Positions 22,600 through 34,685 of a stretch of DNA of 64,000 bases are shown in pieces. Source of the DNA: Dipteris shenzhenensis (taxonomy: Eukaryota > Polypodiophyta > Polypodiopsida > Gleicheniales). The position numbers and the translations under genes are program-made. Every line of letters starts with the position of its first letter. Within the stretch, counting starts at the first letter, position 1. The stretch is taken from the NCBI GenBank assembly GCA_047967505.1, contig CM106541.1; one strand, given 5' to 3'. The notes below the pieces were generated by a model. It saw only the letters and a list, made by a program, of their open reading frames with translations. It ran no database searches and was not told the DNA's origin.

Positions 22600-24495
22600 C
22601 TTCATAAGACTAGAATATACCCCATCTTATGAATTATAATAAAAAAATAAAAAGAGAAAAAGGAAAGGATGGGTTAGTTAGTCCATGGGTAACATTAGAT
22701 CCTCTAATGTGATAATAGATATTAGAGAACCATAACATCCTTGTTGTAGTAGTTACAAAAGTAGCCTTATCAATCCTTGTACATTTTCCTTACACTCATT
22801 GGACTTAGGAAATACATCATTTTCTTCTCTTATCCATTGGGTAGTATGATGCCTCAAAATTCCCGATATTTTTTGGTTGTCTCATCATGCAAGAATAACT
22901 TAAATTATAAAAAGTTTCTATTAAGGGGAAGGCAGAAGGGAGGGGAGAAGGGAGAATCAATTTTGGGAAAAACGGCCACATAGACAAAACAGCTTCCAAT
23001 TAGAAATATCTCCTTGTGATTGTAAATCATGAGCTATGCCAAATTTAATGCCACAATACATCACATGTTACTACTATAAGCAAAGAATTGTAGTTTCTAA
23101 GTATTTTGTCAAAATAGCTTTAAAAACTAGCTCTTATAACTCTTTTTAGATCAACTAGGAGCTACCACATGTCCAAACCATTTGCCCACATTGGAGCTAC
23201 CTAGTTGCTTGGGTTCTTTGCTTTAAAAGATCTGAGCAAGGATGTGGACAGAGATTCTTCAATTATTATATGCCCATGCTTAGGATTTGCACTTTTGTAT
23301 GTGGGGTAATCCATAGCACTAGGAGAGTTATGTGTCAATGCAAGTAAGGCTCCCTCATTTTCCAAACTCTTTCCATACTTATTTGGTCTATAGAAGGCCC
23401 AATTTTAACCTTTTAGACCGCCCCCATTTTACATATATTTGAGGGGTTGAGAAGGGTGAAAGGGGGAGGCAGGACAATCGTTTTTTTAATTGGAAAAAAA
23501 AGGTGGCTCCCAAAAGGGTTTCAACTCTCTCCCAAAACTCTCCCAAACGGCTCGCATAGCCCTCTCTCAAACGGAAATAGATTTCTGGATCAACCTCCAT
23601 TACTATCCCCCTACTTTTGTGCTTGTAGTTGCCTTACCCTCTTGCCTCCACAAAGCATGCATAGGCTAGTCTTGAGCTGTCCATGCTGAAGTTGGTCATC
23701 CATTCTGAAAGATGAAAATAGCTCGCTCGAGTAACTTTGAATGCAGCCTGTTCATATTGTCATCACGTTCTTTCAAAAAAAGGACTACAGGAACAGGGAC
23801 TAAAAAGGAATAAATGAAAAGGATAAGGTTGGGGGTGAGATTTAAGAGGAAATAATGAGAAAGGATTTAAAAATAATTTTGAAAAATTGAAAAATTAAGA
23901 GGATTGAAAAAGTGAGCAGGTTAAGGAAGAGTGAGAGGGGAAATCGTGTAAGAAGAGGGGGTTGAAAATAGAAAGGGAGAAAAGGGGGACTAAGGAAAAA
24001 GGAGGAAGGGGGGGGGGAACGATGAGGTTTCCCTAAGGTTTCTTCCAATGATATTCGCCAATTCATCGATAGAATACTATATACCACCATTAGTAGAGTT
24101 GGAATTTGCAACATTGTCGTTTTTGTCATAAATAAAACAAGGAAGAGATGCATAATGCTTTGGAGAAATTTTATTCTTGTGATTTCAAGATTTACAATGG
24201 TGTGTATGCAACCAAGACAAGCAAGAGAGAATGCGGATAAAAGATCCAATGTCTCGAATCATTCCTGTTATGCATGAAAAATTCTATGCCTGTTGGAGAA
24301 ATCCATACGCCAAAAGCATCAAGCCTCGAGAGAAAGAGTCTACTCCTAAAGCATCACAACAGAGTCCACAGCAAGCATGAGAGTCCACTTCATTGTGAAG
24401 CATGTAGATGAGTTTATTTTAAAGTGATGCATGTACAAGTGCAAGGTCGCGAAACTTTGTATTTGTTACTTATAATGTCATTTTGGTTTATTTTA

Positions 24496-24680
24496 TCAAA
24501 TGTGTGAATACATAAGGGGCATTTGCTCATAGATACATAATGGGCATTTATCATGTATAAATATTAAATGTGTGACTTGTTTTCATTGGCTCATAGTTTG
24601 AATACATAAGGGGCATTTACTCATGGTGGACACATAAGGGACATTTATCATGGATACATATTAAATGTGTGATGATGGAA
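24496..24680 (+). repeat. Two-copy tandem repeat, about 100 bp
   Basis: GAATACATAAGGGGCATTT..CTCAT...GGGCATTTATCATG...ATATTAAATGTGTGA occurs twice with moderate divergence. Confidence 0.7.
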
Positions 24681-24856
24681 AAAAGAGCATCTTTCAGTCC
24701 AATCTATTGTATACATTAAATAGTCTATCATGATAAGAATATAATAATTATTTCTTAGATCTCACTCTATTCAACATTTATTGTCTCACATTACGGTCTT
24801 GCACTTGTTACCTCACACTATCTAGTAAAGTGTTCTCGTCATCGAAAACTCCTCCT

Positions 24857-25149
24857 TCTTAAAGTGGAGCACAACGAAAGCAATGGATCATAAACAAAAC
24901 ACTTTGTTCATGGAGAATGCCCAATATATAGGCAAGAGAGTATACATCTTTGACATCATCGATGATCTCAGGATGGAATCCTTAGATCCTATAATCACTC
25001 CCTGATTCTCTCAATCACACCTAGTAACTGACACATCATCAATCACACCTACACACACACGTGTTCACACACTCACTCATGTGATCACACTCACAATCAT
25101 AGACCTTACGACCCTCGGTATGATCCCATGACATCGATTTGTCCCAACA
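24857..25149 (-). repeat. 3' LTR of the gag-less element
   Basis: 293 bp; minus strand starts TGTTGGGACAAATCG. TATATATT on the minus strand near 24923-24930 is a possible TATA box present in both LTRs. Confidence 0.9.
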
Positions 25150-26536
25150 TACCTCCTTACAAATTGATGACCTCACCCCTAGCAGTAGTCTATGGGAACC
25201 TCATGGCTTGCCCACCTCTAGTGGCAACACACATGATCCATAACCTAGACTCACTCCGGTTGCATCGGCAATAGACTCATTTGGACACCCTTGCTCCAAC
25301 ATGATCTCACTCCGAATTTGGCTCTTGGTTTACAATTGGGAGAATGGACAATGACTGTGCATGGGAATACCCTTAGACCCAGCAAGGTAAAACATAAGAC
25401 TCACAATCATTTAAGGGGGACTACCCATGGCAGAGAACCTTATTGACCACACACATAAAAAATCAACTTTGACCATGCTAGGGGAAATTCCCCCCCTTGA
25501 TGGCAGCACTGCTTTTTTGACGTTGTTTCCATGCCACCATTATGTCACTTCGAGCTTCCTTGGAAAGCTCCTCTTCTTTGATGTGTGTGATCTTCTTGGG
25601 ATGTTTAATCTTCATCATGGATAAGAGGGCCTTACCACTTGTCATTGCAACAAGGGCAGTGTCTACTCTTGTACAAAGGTAAGGTTCACATGACTCATAA
25701 GGCAATACATGAATGTAAGGCAAAATATGACTATCCAAGTGCAAATAGCCTTCAACTATCATGATAGAAACTACATTCATCACTGAGTCACCTTCAAGCA
25801 TCAATAGGCTACATCATTGTTGTCAATGAAGCTCATCATCCAAACATATACATAGTCAACAAACTGGATAGTAGCCCAAAGCTCAATCTTGAATCGATGC
25901 TAGAAGGCATTATATGGGCAGATGACCAAAAGCAAAGGTGAAAAATGATAAACAAGGAAACTTTTGAGCATCTAACCACTTGCAATGCTTCAACCCCCCA
26001 TGAAGGATATTTGAGAGAAACCCCCAAATCGAGTAGAGCGCAGCTGGAGGCTAAAATTTGCATCAATTAAAGAGGCAATGAGGGGGTTTTTATGCAAAAG
26101 TGAAGTTCATAAACCAAGAAATTTCCACACCAAAGGATGGGCGACAATGTACATGCTATTGTTCAGGAGAGCTGTTGCAATTTCGGACAGAGAAATGATG
26201 ATTTCTACTTAAATACGAATCAACCAAATCTCAAAATTCATGAGCATCAAGCTCATAGCATCACCCAGCTACCCCTAAGAGGAATTTATGAAATTGCACT
26301 CCAGTAGGCAAAATTGTGAGCAAAATTGGAGAGTAAAGAATGAAGCAACACAGTCAATGACAGCAAACTTTCGTAGATATGAATGGTGAGAATGTGCACC
26401 CGTGTGGGAAAGGTGCATCCGAAAGGATTTAAAAAGTTAACGGTCGGCTATGGAGAAATCAATGTTGCAAGATTATGGCAAAATTGGGGAAAATGATCCA
26501 CAAAACCCCCCCCCCAAAAAAAAGGAGGGGGGGGTA

Positions 26537-26546
26537 TGTTGGGATA
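26537..26546 (+). other. LTR-start-like motif behind a G-run inside the gag-less element
   Basis: Plus strand GGAGGGGGGGG TA TGTTGGGATA copies the PPT-LTR boundary of TR-GAG2 (GAGGGGGGG TA TGTTGGGATA), but in the opposite orientation to its host element. It may be a rearranged end of a second element. Confidence 0.45.
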
Positions 26547-26628
26547 GACATGAAAGAGGTGGAAGAAGGTTGAAGAAGATGATGAGGTGGCACTAGGACG
26601 TGGGTGGAGGCTCAAGGAGGGTGGAAAG

Positions 26629-26640
26629 GCTCTGATACCA
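26629..26640 (-). promoter_or_regulatory. Primer binding site of the gag-less element
   Basis: Minus strand TGGTATCAGAGC, directly against the LTR. Confidence 0.92.
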
Positions 26641-26952
26641 TGTTAAAGTGAAGCATAACGGAAGCAATGGATCATAAACAGAACACTTTATTCATGGAGA
26701 ATGCCCAATATATAGGCAAGAGAGTATACATCTTTGACATCATCGTCGATGATCTCAGGATGGATCTCAGGATGGAATCCTTAGATCCTATAATCACTCC
26801 CTGATTCTCTCAATCACACCTACTGAGATTGACACATCATCAGTCACACCTACACACACACATGTGTTCACACACTCACTCATGTGATCACACTCACAAT
26901 CATAGACCTTATGACCCTTGGTATGATCCCATTACATCGATTTGTCCCAACA
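26641..26952 (-). repeat. 5' LTR of the gag-less element
   Basis: 312 bp; longer than its partner through GTC and a 13-bp GGATCTCAGGAT-type duplication. Confidence 0.9.
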
Positions 26953-26990
26953 CTCCTCTCTCAATTTATTTAATGAATTTCATTTTATTT

Positions 26991-27300
26991 AGAGTCTAAC
27001 TTATTATATATAATAAATATCTCATGATAGGAATCTAATAATTATATCATTCTTGTCTTCATTTAAAGTCTAACTTATTATATATAATAAATATCTCATG
27101 ATAGTAATCCTATAATTATATCATTCTTGTATTCAATCACTTTATTTCATGCCTTGTAGTCTGCTCCCATTACCATTCTTACACTCTTCTTTCATCTCAC
27201 AGCCTTACTCTCGAACTCTTCTTTTATCTTGCCTTGGAGTCTACTCCCATTACCATTCTTGCACTCTTCTTTCATCTCATAGCCTTACTCTCAATATTTT
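26991..27300 (+). repeat. Two neighbouring two-copy tandem duplications
   Basis: Period 74: AGTCTAACTTATTATATATA at 26991 and 27065. Period 80: GCCTTGTAGTCTGCTCCC at 27151 and GCCTTGGAGTCTACTCCC at 27231. Confidence 0.8.
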
Positions 27301-27395
27301 CTTCCATCTCACCTTACTCCCTTACTTTCTTTTGTTCCTCATTCCATATTCTCTTAGCTCAAAGCTTCATGGATCTTTTCTAAGTCATCAATCCC

Positions 27396-27770
27396 GTGGA
27401 GGAAGCCATTAGCACCAATAAAGATTGGATCGTCGAGAATGGCGAAATAGAGCAAAGAAAGAGACAACGGCCTCCACTAACCCAGGAGGAAAAGGAGGAG
27501 TTTGCTCTTCAGAAGCACCTAGAGAGGGAGGAGAGAGAAAAAATAAGTAGGTCTACTATCAAAATAAATAGTTTACTTTCGTATAGGAGAGAGCTAGTAG
27601 ACTTTCTAAGTGAGGTTACTTCTCATAGGACTCATTATGGGAGATTTCCACCAGATGAAGCACAAGCCATACGGAACCGAGAAAGTGCTATTGAGGAAAA
27701 AATATATAATTCCTTACTTCTCTTCTATATTTTTAACTACATTGATCATGATGAGATGGTCTCAGCATAG
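27396..27770 (+). CDS. Unrecognised open frame, possible gene fragment
   Basis: An open frame of 124 codons with charged, protein-like composition: LTQEEKEEFALQKHLEREER (likely helical) and RRELVDFLSEVTSHRTHYGR. The same frame seems to extend upstream to an ATG at 27369 (MDLF, stop, VINPVEEA) and downstream past the TAG (ESVESWIEIANINM...) to about 27858, so 27396-27770 may be the open middle of a decayed reading frame. No family was recognised. No polyA or splice signals could be assigned. It could be a host gene relic or part of an unrecognised transposon. Confidence 0.3.
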   Translation: MEEAISTNKDWIVENGEIEQRKRQRPPLTQEEKEEFALQKHLEREEREKISRSTIKINSLLSYRRELVDFLSEVTSHRTHYGRFPPDEAQAIRNRESAIEEKIYNSLLLFYIFNYIDHDEMVSA

Positions 27771-27859
27771 GAATCGGTTGAATCTTGGATAGAAATAGCA
27801 AATATTAATATGCCTTCTAGTGAGAGGCTTATTGTAACTTTTGAAGGTGTTTGTTAACA

Positions 27860-30479
27860 AATATTATGAGAGTTTACAAAACTGCTTCTTATCTTTTGGT
27901 GTAACTTATCTGTGTCACGTTAAATTTTATAATTTTGATTTTATTTCCTTCAAAAAACTCTAAAAAATTGCTTGTTTTTATGTTTTCATCTGTGTTTTGA
28001 AGAGTGGGTTTTTTCTTAAATTTTATCCAAAAACTAGTCCAAAAGTATCTATACAATTTGTACATTGACAAGTCCAAAATTAATGAAATAAGTGATGTTA
28101 TGTAGTTATGGTCATCTCATGCACTTGTGCTTTTGGCTTGCATAGGATAGTGCTTTATGCATCCATGCTGTGCTTTGCCATTTGTTGCAAATGTCTTACC
28201 ACTTGCATGCCATCAATATAGGTGTTGTCGAATTGCATATTATGTTTTTGGTGTGACGAGTGCATAGAGCTCATAATACCATCATTTTTCTTGTTTTGAT
28301 AAAAGGAAAATTCTTCTTGGATCAAAATTTTTGGCTTCTCAAATTTGTAATCAAGAAGGATCGAAATGATGATTTGGCTTTGTGATGATGTGGCATTGTG
28401 TGTACACATTCTATTTTAAAGTGGGCTTAGAAGGCATTGTGTTTGCTTATGTTGCAATCGTCTACAAACGGTAGACGATGGCACTTCCATGTGGCAGTGA
28501 CAACATGGCATAAATTGACATGGAGGGTGTCTGTCTTCCTAGGTGTCTTGTTGTCTATCTTGTTAGGTGTTTGGTTTTCTTGCCATGTGTTAAATCCATA
28601 GATTAGCATGGAGGGTGTCTGTCTTGCTAGGTGCCTTGTTGTCTATCTTGTTAGGTATTTGGTTTTCTTGCCATGTGTTAAATCCATCACTTCTTCTCTT
28701 TGATAAAATGAGCCTCTGGGTATATATTGTGTTTGTCATTGAGGAAATCTGTCATTCGGAGTATCTTTTTTATGCTTTTGCATTGCAATTTGCCATCTTG
28801 CTACTATTCAACATTTTTGGACTTGTGTAAAGTTAGAAATGTCCAAAAATTATGAATACTATGCTACTATGATTTTCTAAGCTATTTTTGAAAACAAAAA
28901 TTGCGTGAATCAACCAAATACGTACTTGGTTTGAATACTATACATGCTATGAATAATACTATGATTATACTATCCTTCAAATACTTGCCTATGAATAGTG
29001 CTATGATTATACTATCTTTCAAGATAAAAATTGCTTCAAATAGCCAAATACTTGCTATGAATAGTATACTAGCTATGATTAACCAAATACTTTAAGCATC
29101 CAATTCCATAGGATAATTTTGTTCCTAAGATGCATCAATTGATGACTCTTCTCTTGGAGATGTGGTATACATATCCACCTTCTCGGTAAAAAAATGCACC
29201 CTTTGAGTGTAAAACTAAACTCATTACCAGTTTTCATGCACATTAATGACATTCAAATAAATTATTGCTTCATTCCAAATTTTGTTGTACATGGAAGTCT
29301 ATCTATTCTACACTTTTTTGTACATTCTTCTCAACCTCTATCTCTAACGACACTAAAATTTTCCTCTACATTCTCCCTTGTACTAATAGCCTAATTACTA
29401 ATGTTTATACTTTAAATGAGGGTAACTTCTAGACCAATCATGGAGGTTTGAGTTGCAGACTCACTACTTGCTATAAGTTCTACCTCTCTACTTGCCCCAC
29501 CTCTCCACTTCCTTGTCCTACAAAAACACCATGGGTCGCTTCTTAACACAAGCTTATTAGACAAGTGGAACCTCAATGGCTCTTTGCAACACCTTATCCC
29601 CCTGCATATTTGTGCACATTTCTATAATTTGCTTCTGACTATATCTAGTTGTTGTAAAGGTATTGTCACTTGAGCTAGAATCATTTTTCTTTGGTTTGTT
29701 CTCTTCCATCTCAACATCTTCATCCTCTCTCGCCACTCTTTTTCCACTCAATGAGCTTTTTGAGTATTACCCTTAACTTCTTGCAAACTTTCATTTTTTA
29801 CTGAGGTTGTGTAGATAAAGTAATTGATCTAATATTTAGTATCTATGATGTTTACATCAATACTCTTTCGTAATAACGTTTTAGCAATAAAACCCATTTA
29901 ATGCGATGCCATTTTACATCCATCCATCCAATACACTCGTATTATATCTTCTATCAAGGAGGGATGCTTCGGTTCATTGTTTTTTGTACCTTTAATAAAT
30001 TGGGAAATAAAGCGAGTATCAAAATATGACTGGCAAGTTAAGTACAGATCATAAGTTCAATACCTAGGAATGGACATGATGAAGATGTTATCAATTGTTG
30101 TGTCATTCAGGTGAAATGCCTATTGGCCAATATCTATAAAGAGTGTAAGGCACCGGTTGTTTATTGTATCAAATACCTTGGCCACATGCCATATTTTTAT
30201 AATGTATTATAGTTATAGTCTATAGGGGAAAAAAATGAATAAATGAATAGAAGCCTTGAAACATTTTAAGCTTTGGAGTTATGTTAAGAAATCTTGTCAA
30301 TTGTGGATAAGGGATATTTTTGGATGTACTATTATTGGCTCTTTTTCTTTTCAACAAAAATTTATGAATAGTCTATATGGGAAGCTAGAGTTGCCACCTA
30401 GAGGGGGAATATTATACCCAATGTTATGGCCCATCATCACCCTCCCTAGGTTGCTTTGATGTTCATAAATTTGCAGGTA
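27860..30479. other. No gene seen: AT-rich sequence
   Basis: Contains an 88-bp tandem duplication (separate entry) and imperfect repeats of ATGAATAGTGCTATGATTATAC between 28900 and 29095. A 64-codon minus frame at 29751-29557 (acidic start, MSGKRVAREDEDVEMEE) might be a gene scrap but has no support beyond its length. Confidence 0.5.
28519..28690 (+). repeat. 88-bp tandem duplication
   Basis: CATGGAGGGTGTCTGTCTT...CCATGTGTTAAATCCAT occurs at 28519 and 28607 with few differences. Confidence 0.85.
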
Positions 30480-30860
30480 TGGTTAATTCTAGCTTTCATG
30501 ATAAAAAGCATCAATTCTAGCATACCATTGCCTAGGAGCTTATTTCAATCCATAGAGAGACTTCAACAATTTGCATATGAGATATTTATATCCTAGAACA
30601 ATGTAACCTTTAGGTTCATCCATGTTGATCTCCTCATCAATCTACTCATTCAAGATACCATTTTTCACATCCATTTGATAGGGTAGATTAAACTGTGCAA
30701 CTATGGCAATCAATATTCAAACTATTATCATTTTGGGGGAAATAGAGAAAAAGTTTCATCATAGTCTTTTCCATAATTTTGTGGTCTTTCTATTTGTCGA
30801 TTCGACCATTAGGTGTGAGATGGACTTTGTGCATCCAATGTTGTTCTTGTCTCCTTGAAT
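30480..30860 (-). pseudogene. Copia reverse transcriptase relic
   Basis: On the minus strand and across frame slips one reads HWMHKVHLTPNGRIDK, then a KIMEKTMMKLF block (equivalent of GxDYxETFSP), then QMDVKNGILNE..IDEEINMDEPKGYI and LICKLLKSLYGLK..APRQWY. These are the ordered RT motifs of a Copia element. Several stops and slips are present, no LTR was found near it, and it is older than the Copia at 11787-18059. Confidence 0.8.
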
Positions 30861-31461
30861 CAAAGAGATAGAAAATGTAACACTGGAAAAGTAGGAGACA
30901 AGAGAGTGTTACCCTTTCATGATATTGGAGCCTTTTATAGATACATTATACGCTCTTCCATAAGCCTCTTGATCTTGATGTTGTAGATGCTATAAAATAC
31001 TAGAAAAGTATAGAAAAACAATTATGTTGATTAGAGTAAAATAGGTTACAACTTCTACACAATGGTAGTCTACCATCTTTTTTATAGCTCTACCATGTTA
31101 TTTTCATAAGCTCATGCTATTCTTGAAAAGCGAGTGTGTCTTTTTCATTTGGTAATTATTGTAGTTCCACACTAAACACCCATTCCTTTTAATTATGAAG
31201 GATTAAGAAACGACCTTACCAATCCATACGTAGCTTGCACAATGATACACTAGCAACAAATTCTACACTACATTTAGCCCTTGCAACATCATGCCACAGT
31301 AATGTTCAAGATAGAATGGTGTGGTATGCACCAGAATTATGACACATTTCTTGCCTTTCTATGCGAAAATTAGTACACCTACACCTATTATCTAAATAAC
31401 TTTACCCTATTTGTTAATGAATCCCCTCCTACGCATGAGATGGAGAGTTTTGTGACAAGAT

Positions 31462-31462
<1 letters not shown>
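30861..31462. other. No gene seen
   Basis: AT-rich sequence without recognised motifs, ending at a long (CT)n tract. Confidence 0.5.

Positions 31463-31554
<92 letters not shown>
31463..31554 (+). repeat. (CT)n microsatellite
   Basis: About 46 CT units, directly followed by a LINE 3' fragment. Confidence 0.95.
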
Positions 31555-31558
<4 letters not shown>

Positions 31559-32025
31559 TTTTCCATGGCTGATCCCTCTTAGAGCTCTATCACGGAGTTT
31601 TTTCAACCAGATCGCATGGACCCCCACGAGATGAGGCCTCGACATGACCGTGACCCAGATCCAATGACCCAATAGCTCAGATAGGGGATTGACACAGAGA
31701 TTACATTTGGGGACATCCCCTCCCTGTTTAGAGTCGGAGACCGAGGGGTCACTGTAGCCCTTGTTAGGTGTAGAGCTATGACCAAGAGATGTGCCAAGAC
31801 CGCACCCATGAGTGGCCGACAACACTCTATCATCGATTTCATGCCTCCATTGCCTCATCCACCCTGATGTTTTAATGATGATGATGATGATGAGATTGAT
31901 ATATAGTCAACCACTGACATGACTATGTTGTACTTAGGACTTAGTACTACCATTCTACATTTTTTGCATTTTGCATTGGTGTGGATGCTCATTTGTACTA
32001 GGTTTTTCACAGTCTCAACTTAATA

Positions 32026-32030
<5 letters not shown>
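31555..32030 (+). mobile_element. 5'-truncated LINE 3' end, (TC)n family, copy 1
   Basis: Nearly collinear with 36236-36746: both contain AGAGCTCTAT.A.GGAGTT, a stretch encoding ITxGDIPSLF and the 3' UTR text TTTTTTGCATT.TGCATTGGTG. Only the last ~100 codons of ORF2 and the UTR remain, with stops. It is bounded on both sides by (CT)n. Confidence 0.8.

Positions 32031-32093
<63 letters not shown>
32031..32093 (+). repeat. (CT)n microsatellite between two LINE copies
   Basis: About 31 CT units; the downstream copy begins at the next base. Confidence 0.95.
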
Positions 32094-32095
<2 letters not shown>

Positions 32096-32485
32096 GGTCA
32101 AACAAGGAAATTCTTTATCACCAACCCTGTTTGGCCTCTACATTGACGAGCTCGAGACAATGATGCAGACACGGGGGAGGTATAAAAGCTCTCTTGTTGG
32201 CATGCTAATTTGAATATTGTTGTATGCAGATGACGTGGCACTTTTGTCTTCCTCAGTAGAGGGGCTCCAAAGACACCTTGACGCACTACAATTTTTTTGT
32301 GAGCCTCATGATTTGAAGGTCAACCTTGGTAAAACCAAGGTTATGATCTTCAATACATCTCGACCCATCATGCACCGGGAGCAATTCACATTTTATAGGT
32401 CACCTGTTGAGATAGTTTCGTCATACACGTATCTTAGGATTGTCTTCTCCAAACCCATCTTCACTATAAGACTCTCAGTGGAGGC
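32094..32485 (+). pseudogene. LINE RT fragment (YADD)
   Basis: In one frame with one stop (after GMLI, 32211): GVKQGNSLSPTLFGLYIDELE, LLYADDVALLSSSVEGLQRHLD, FFCEPHDLKVNLGKTKVMIFNTSR, SSYTYLRIVFS. These are RT blocks from the residue-B region through the catalytic YADD and the GKTK block. Confidence 0.88.
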
Positions 32486-33175
32486 AGTCTATAGCCCGAG
32501 CGATGAAAACCGAGCTAGCCTCATGAAGCGATCAATGAAAACCGAGCAAGAAAAATCAATATATGACATTTGACTAAACCCATCACATGCATCCAACAAT
32601 TAGAAAGAAGAAATAGCCACAATTTGGCATAATGATTCAAGTAGTAGAATATCATGTGTAAGATGTCATAGTACTACCCATAGTCTTGCTTAATATCGAT
32701 GTGATTTAAAGTAATCAAAGACCAAGTTAAAATATTACATTGACCAATATGACAAACTAATTTTCAATTCAAAGTCTCTAAGTATTCATCATCAACAAAT
32801 CAAGGATCATTTTCGTTCTGTTTGGTCATTTGATCACGCTTCTCACCACTACCCTTTCCATTGCTACTGCTTAGCCTAGTAGATCACTACAAACACAATC
32901 TACATTGTAAATAGATCTAAACGACCAAAAAATTCAAAGGCATGATCAATGTATGGACATTGAATGTTCTTTAATAAGAATATATTTTTATCAAATAAAT
33001 TTATGTCTATTATGCCAAAGTAGATGAAACAAATAACAAGAAGTCTATTCATTTTATAATGCAAGAAATCTCTTGCTAGACTATATATATTGAGTGCAAT
33101 GTTTTATGCATATCCTATCAAAGATATATGATAGGGATCCCATCTCCACACATCTCAAAGCTAGGGGGAAAGCCA

Positions 33176-33325
33176 AGTAGCACATTACTTGCATGTAAGC
33201 ATCCCAGTGAAAACATGGTAAGGTGGAAGGCTATTTTAGCTATGTAGCTATTTTAGCACATTACTTGCATGTAAGCATCAGGGTGAAAGCATGGTAAGGT
33301 GGAAGGCTATTTTAGCTATGTGCAT
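33176..33325 (+). repeat. Two-copy tandem repeat, about 60-65 bp
   Basis: AGCACATTACTTGCATGTAAGCATC...GGTAAGGTGGAAGGCTATTT occurs twice. Confidence 0.85.
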
Positions 33326-34130
33326 AAAAATAAAACAAAATATCTATAATTAGATATAAAATCTTTGACTTTATTATGCATTTTATAAAGTAAAGAGACT
33401 ATAGAGTCTAGAAAGCACCTCTAAGTACTGGAAATTTATAGAAGACTCTAAATATTAGTGCTTTACTACTCAAATAGCAAGTGTCTGCCTAGGACATGCT
33501 ATTTCTAGCCACCTTACAATGTTTTCATCCAACAAACGTTTTTTCACTAGCAAAGTCCAATCCCATTGCAATGTAATCCCCAACTATCAATTGAAAAGAA
33601 ATTTGTCTCCATGACACATGATGATATCCATAGGTGAAAAAGGATAAAATATATAAGTGGTGATCTCTTCCACAACAACTCTCACTCCTATGATATTAGT
33701 GACAAATATGTTATTTAATCTCACACTATTAGAAATAGAGAATCATCATTATTTTTAAATCATAAATATCCCAACAAAAAGGAGAAATTCCTTAAACCAT
33801 GATCTTGATTGGTCCTCTCCTCCTTTTCTTTATTAACATAAGGTGGACTCTTACCAAAAAATGATAAAATGAATCCCAACATTCAAACAATCACGAGTAC
33901 TAATTGGTTCAAATTTAATAGTGAATCCTTTTTCCATTAATCATCACGTTTAGAGTTAAGGATTTTGAGAATGTAAGGTCCCTAAGCACAGCCAAAATAC
34001 TATGATAATTTCCATCAAAGAGCATAAAACTTAATAAGAAAAAAAAATTCACATACCATTCCCACTTTATCTGCATAATTGTTGTACCCTTATGCACAAC
34101 CCAAAATATATGCTAATTATTAAAATTTTA

Positions 34131-34685
34131 CCTTTGAAGGTGTAGAAGAGCTTGAGTACTACAAATTTTTTAAAACATCATCTTGCTCAAAGGTCTGTAG
34201 CAAAAGTTATGGCCTTTGCAAGCGAAGATTCCATGTATTTTGGGACCATTTTGCACCACATATTAATACTTGGTCTCTACCACCCCTCAATATTTATGAT
34301 GAGATATGGATATGACCTTGGAATACTGTAGATGAGCTTGAGTACTACAATTTTGGTTCTTACATCATCTTGATCAGAGGTCTATAGAAAAAGTTATGGC
34401 CTCTACAAGCAAGATTTTGGGCCTTCTAGGACGACCATTCTGCACCGCGTATTAATACGCGGTCTCTACCAACCCTCAAGCTTTATGTTGAAATATGAAC
34501 TTCTAGTGGCATAGATGAGCTTGATTACTACAATTTTGGTTTTTAAATCATCTCGATCGGAGGTCTGTAGCAAGAGTTATGGCCTCTGTAAGCAGAGATT
34601 TTGAGCCTTCTAGGACCATCTTTGCACAACATATTAATATGCTATCTCTACCACCCATCAAGTTCCATGTTGAAATTTGACCTTG
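34131..34685 (+). repeat. Three tandem copies of a ~185-bp unit with central palindrome
   Basis: Units near 34131, 34317 and 34500 share GAGCTTGAGTACTACAA, GGTCTGTAGCAAAAGTTATGGCC and a palindrome between GCACC and TCTACC. Unit 2 has the perfect 20-mer ACCGCGTATTAATACGCGGT (34445-34465 region); units 1 and 3 carry decayed forms. Confidence 0.85.

Larger units (their letters stand above)
21656..24851. other. No gene seen: AT-rich spacer with microsatellites
   Basis: Holds (TG)n at 21988-22024, (GA)n at 22027-22050, a long palindromic simple repeat at 22523-22599, a G-run near 22330, an A/G-rich tract at 23860-24020 and a tandem repeat at 24496-24680. No domain was recognised in any frame. Confidence 0.6.
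24857..26952 (-). mobile_element. Small non-autonomous LTR element without gag, minus strand
   Basis: LTRs of 293 and 312 bp flank 1.49 kb of internal sequence, with target duplication CTCCT at 24852-24856 and 26953-26957. The PBS lies against the right LTR, fixing the minus orientation. Leader sequence after the PBS (TTGAGCC, GTGCCACCTCATCATCTTCTTC) matches the TR-GAG leaders. Internal ORFs (for example 25804-25478 minus) show no Gag features. It is therefore a TRIM/LARD-like relative of the TR-GAG elements that has lost or replaced gag. Confidence 0.88.

Noticed and set aside
25427-26066. ORFs in the gag-less LTR element as a possible gag or accessory gene
   Set aside because: No CCHC knuckle or UBN2 motif, frames on both strands, and lengths near chance.
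31388-31858. Minus-strand ORF of 156 codons with a long Arg-Glu run
   Set aside because: It is the (CT)n microsatellite and the complementary strand of the LINE 3' end read in a shadow frame.
34131-34685. Centromeric-type satellite
   Set aside because: Unit size is suggestive, but only three copies exist and they sit inside a transposon-like insertion.
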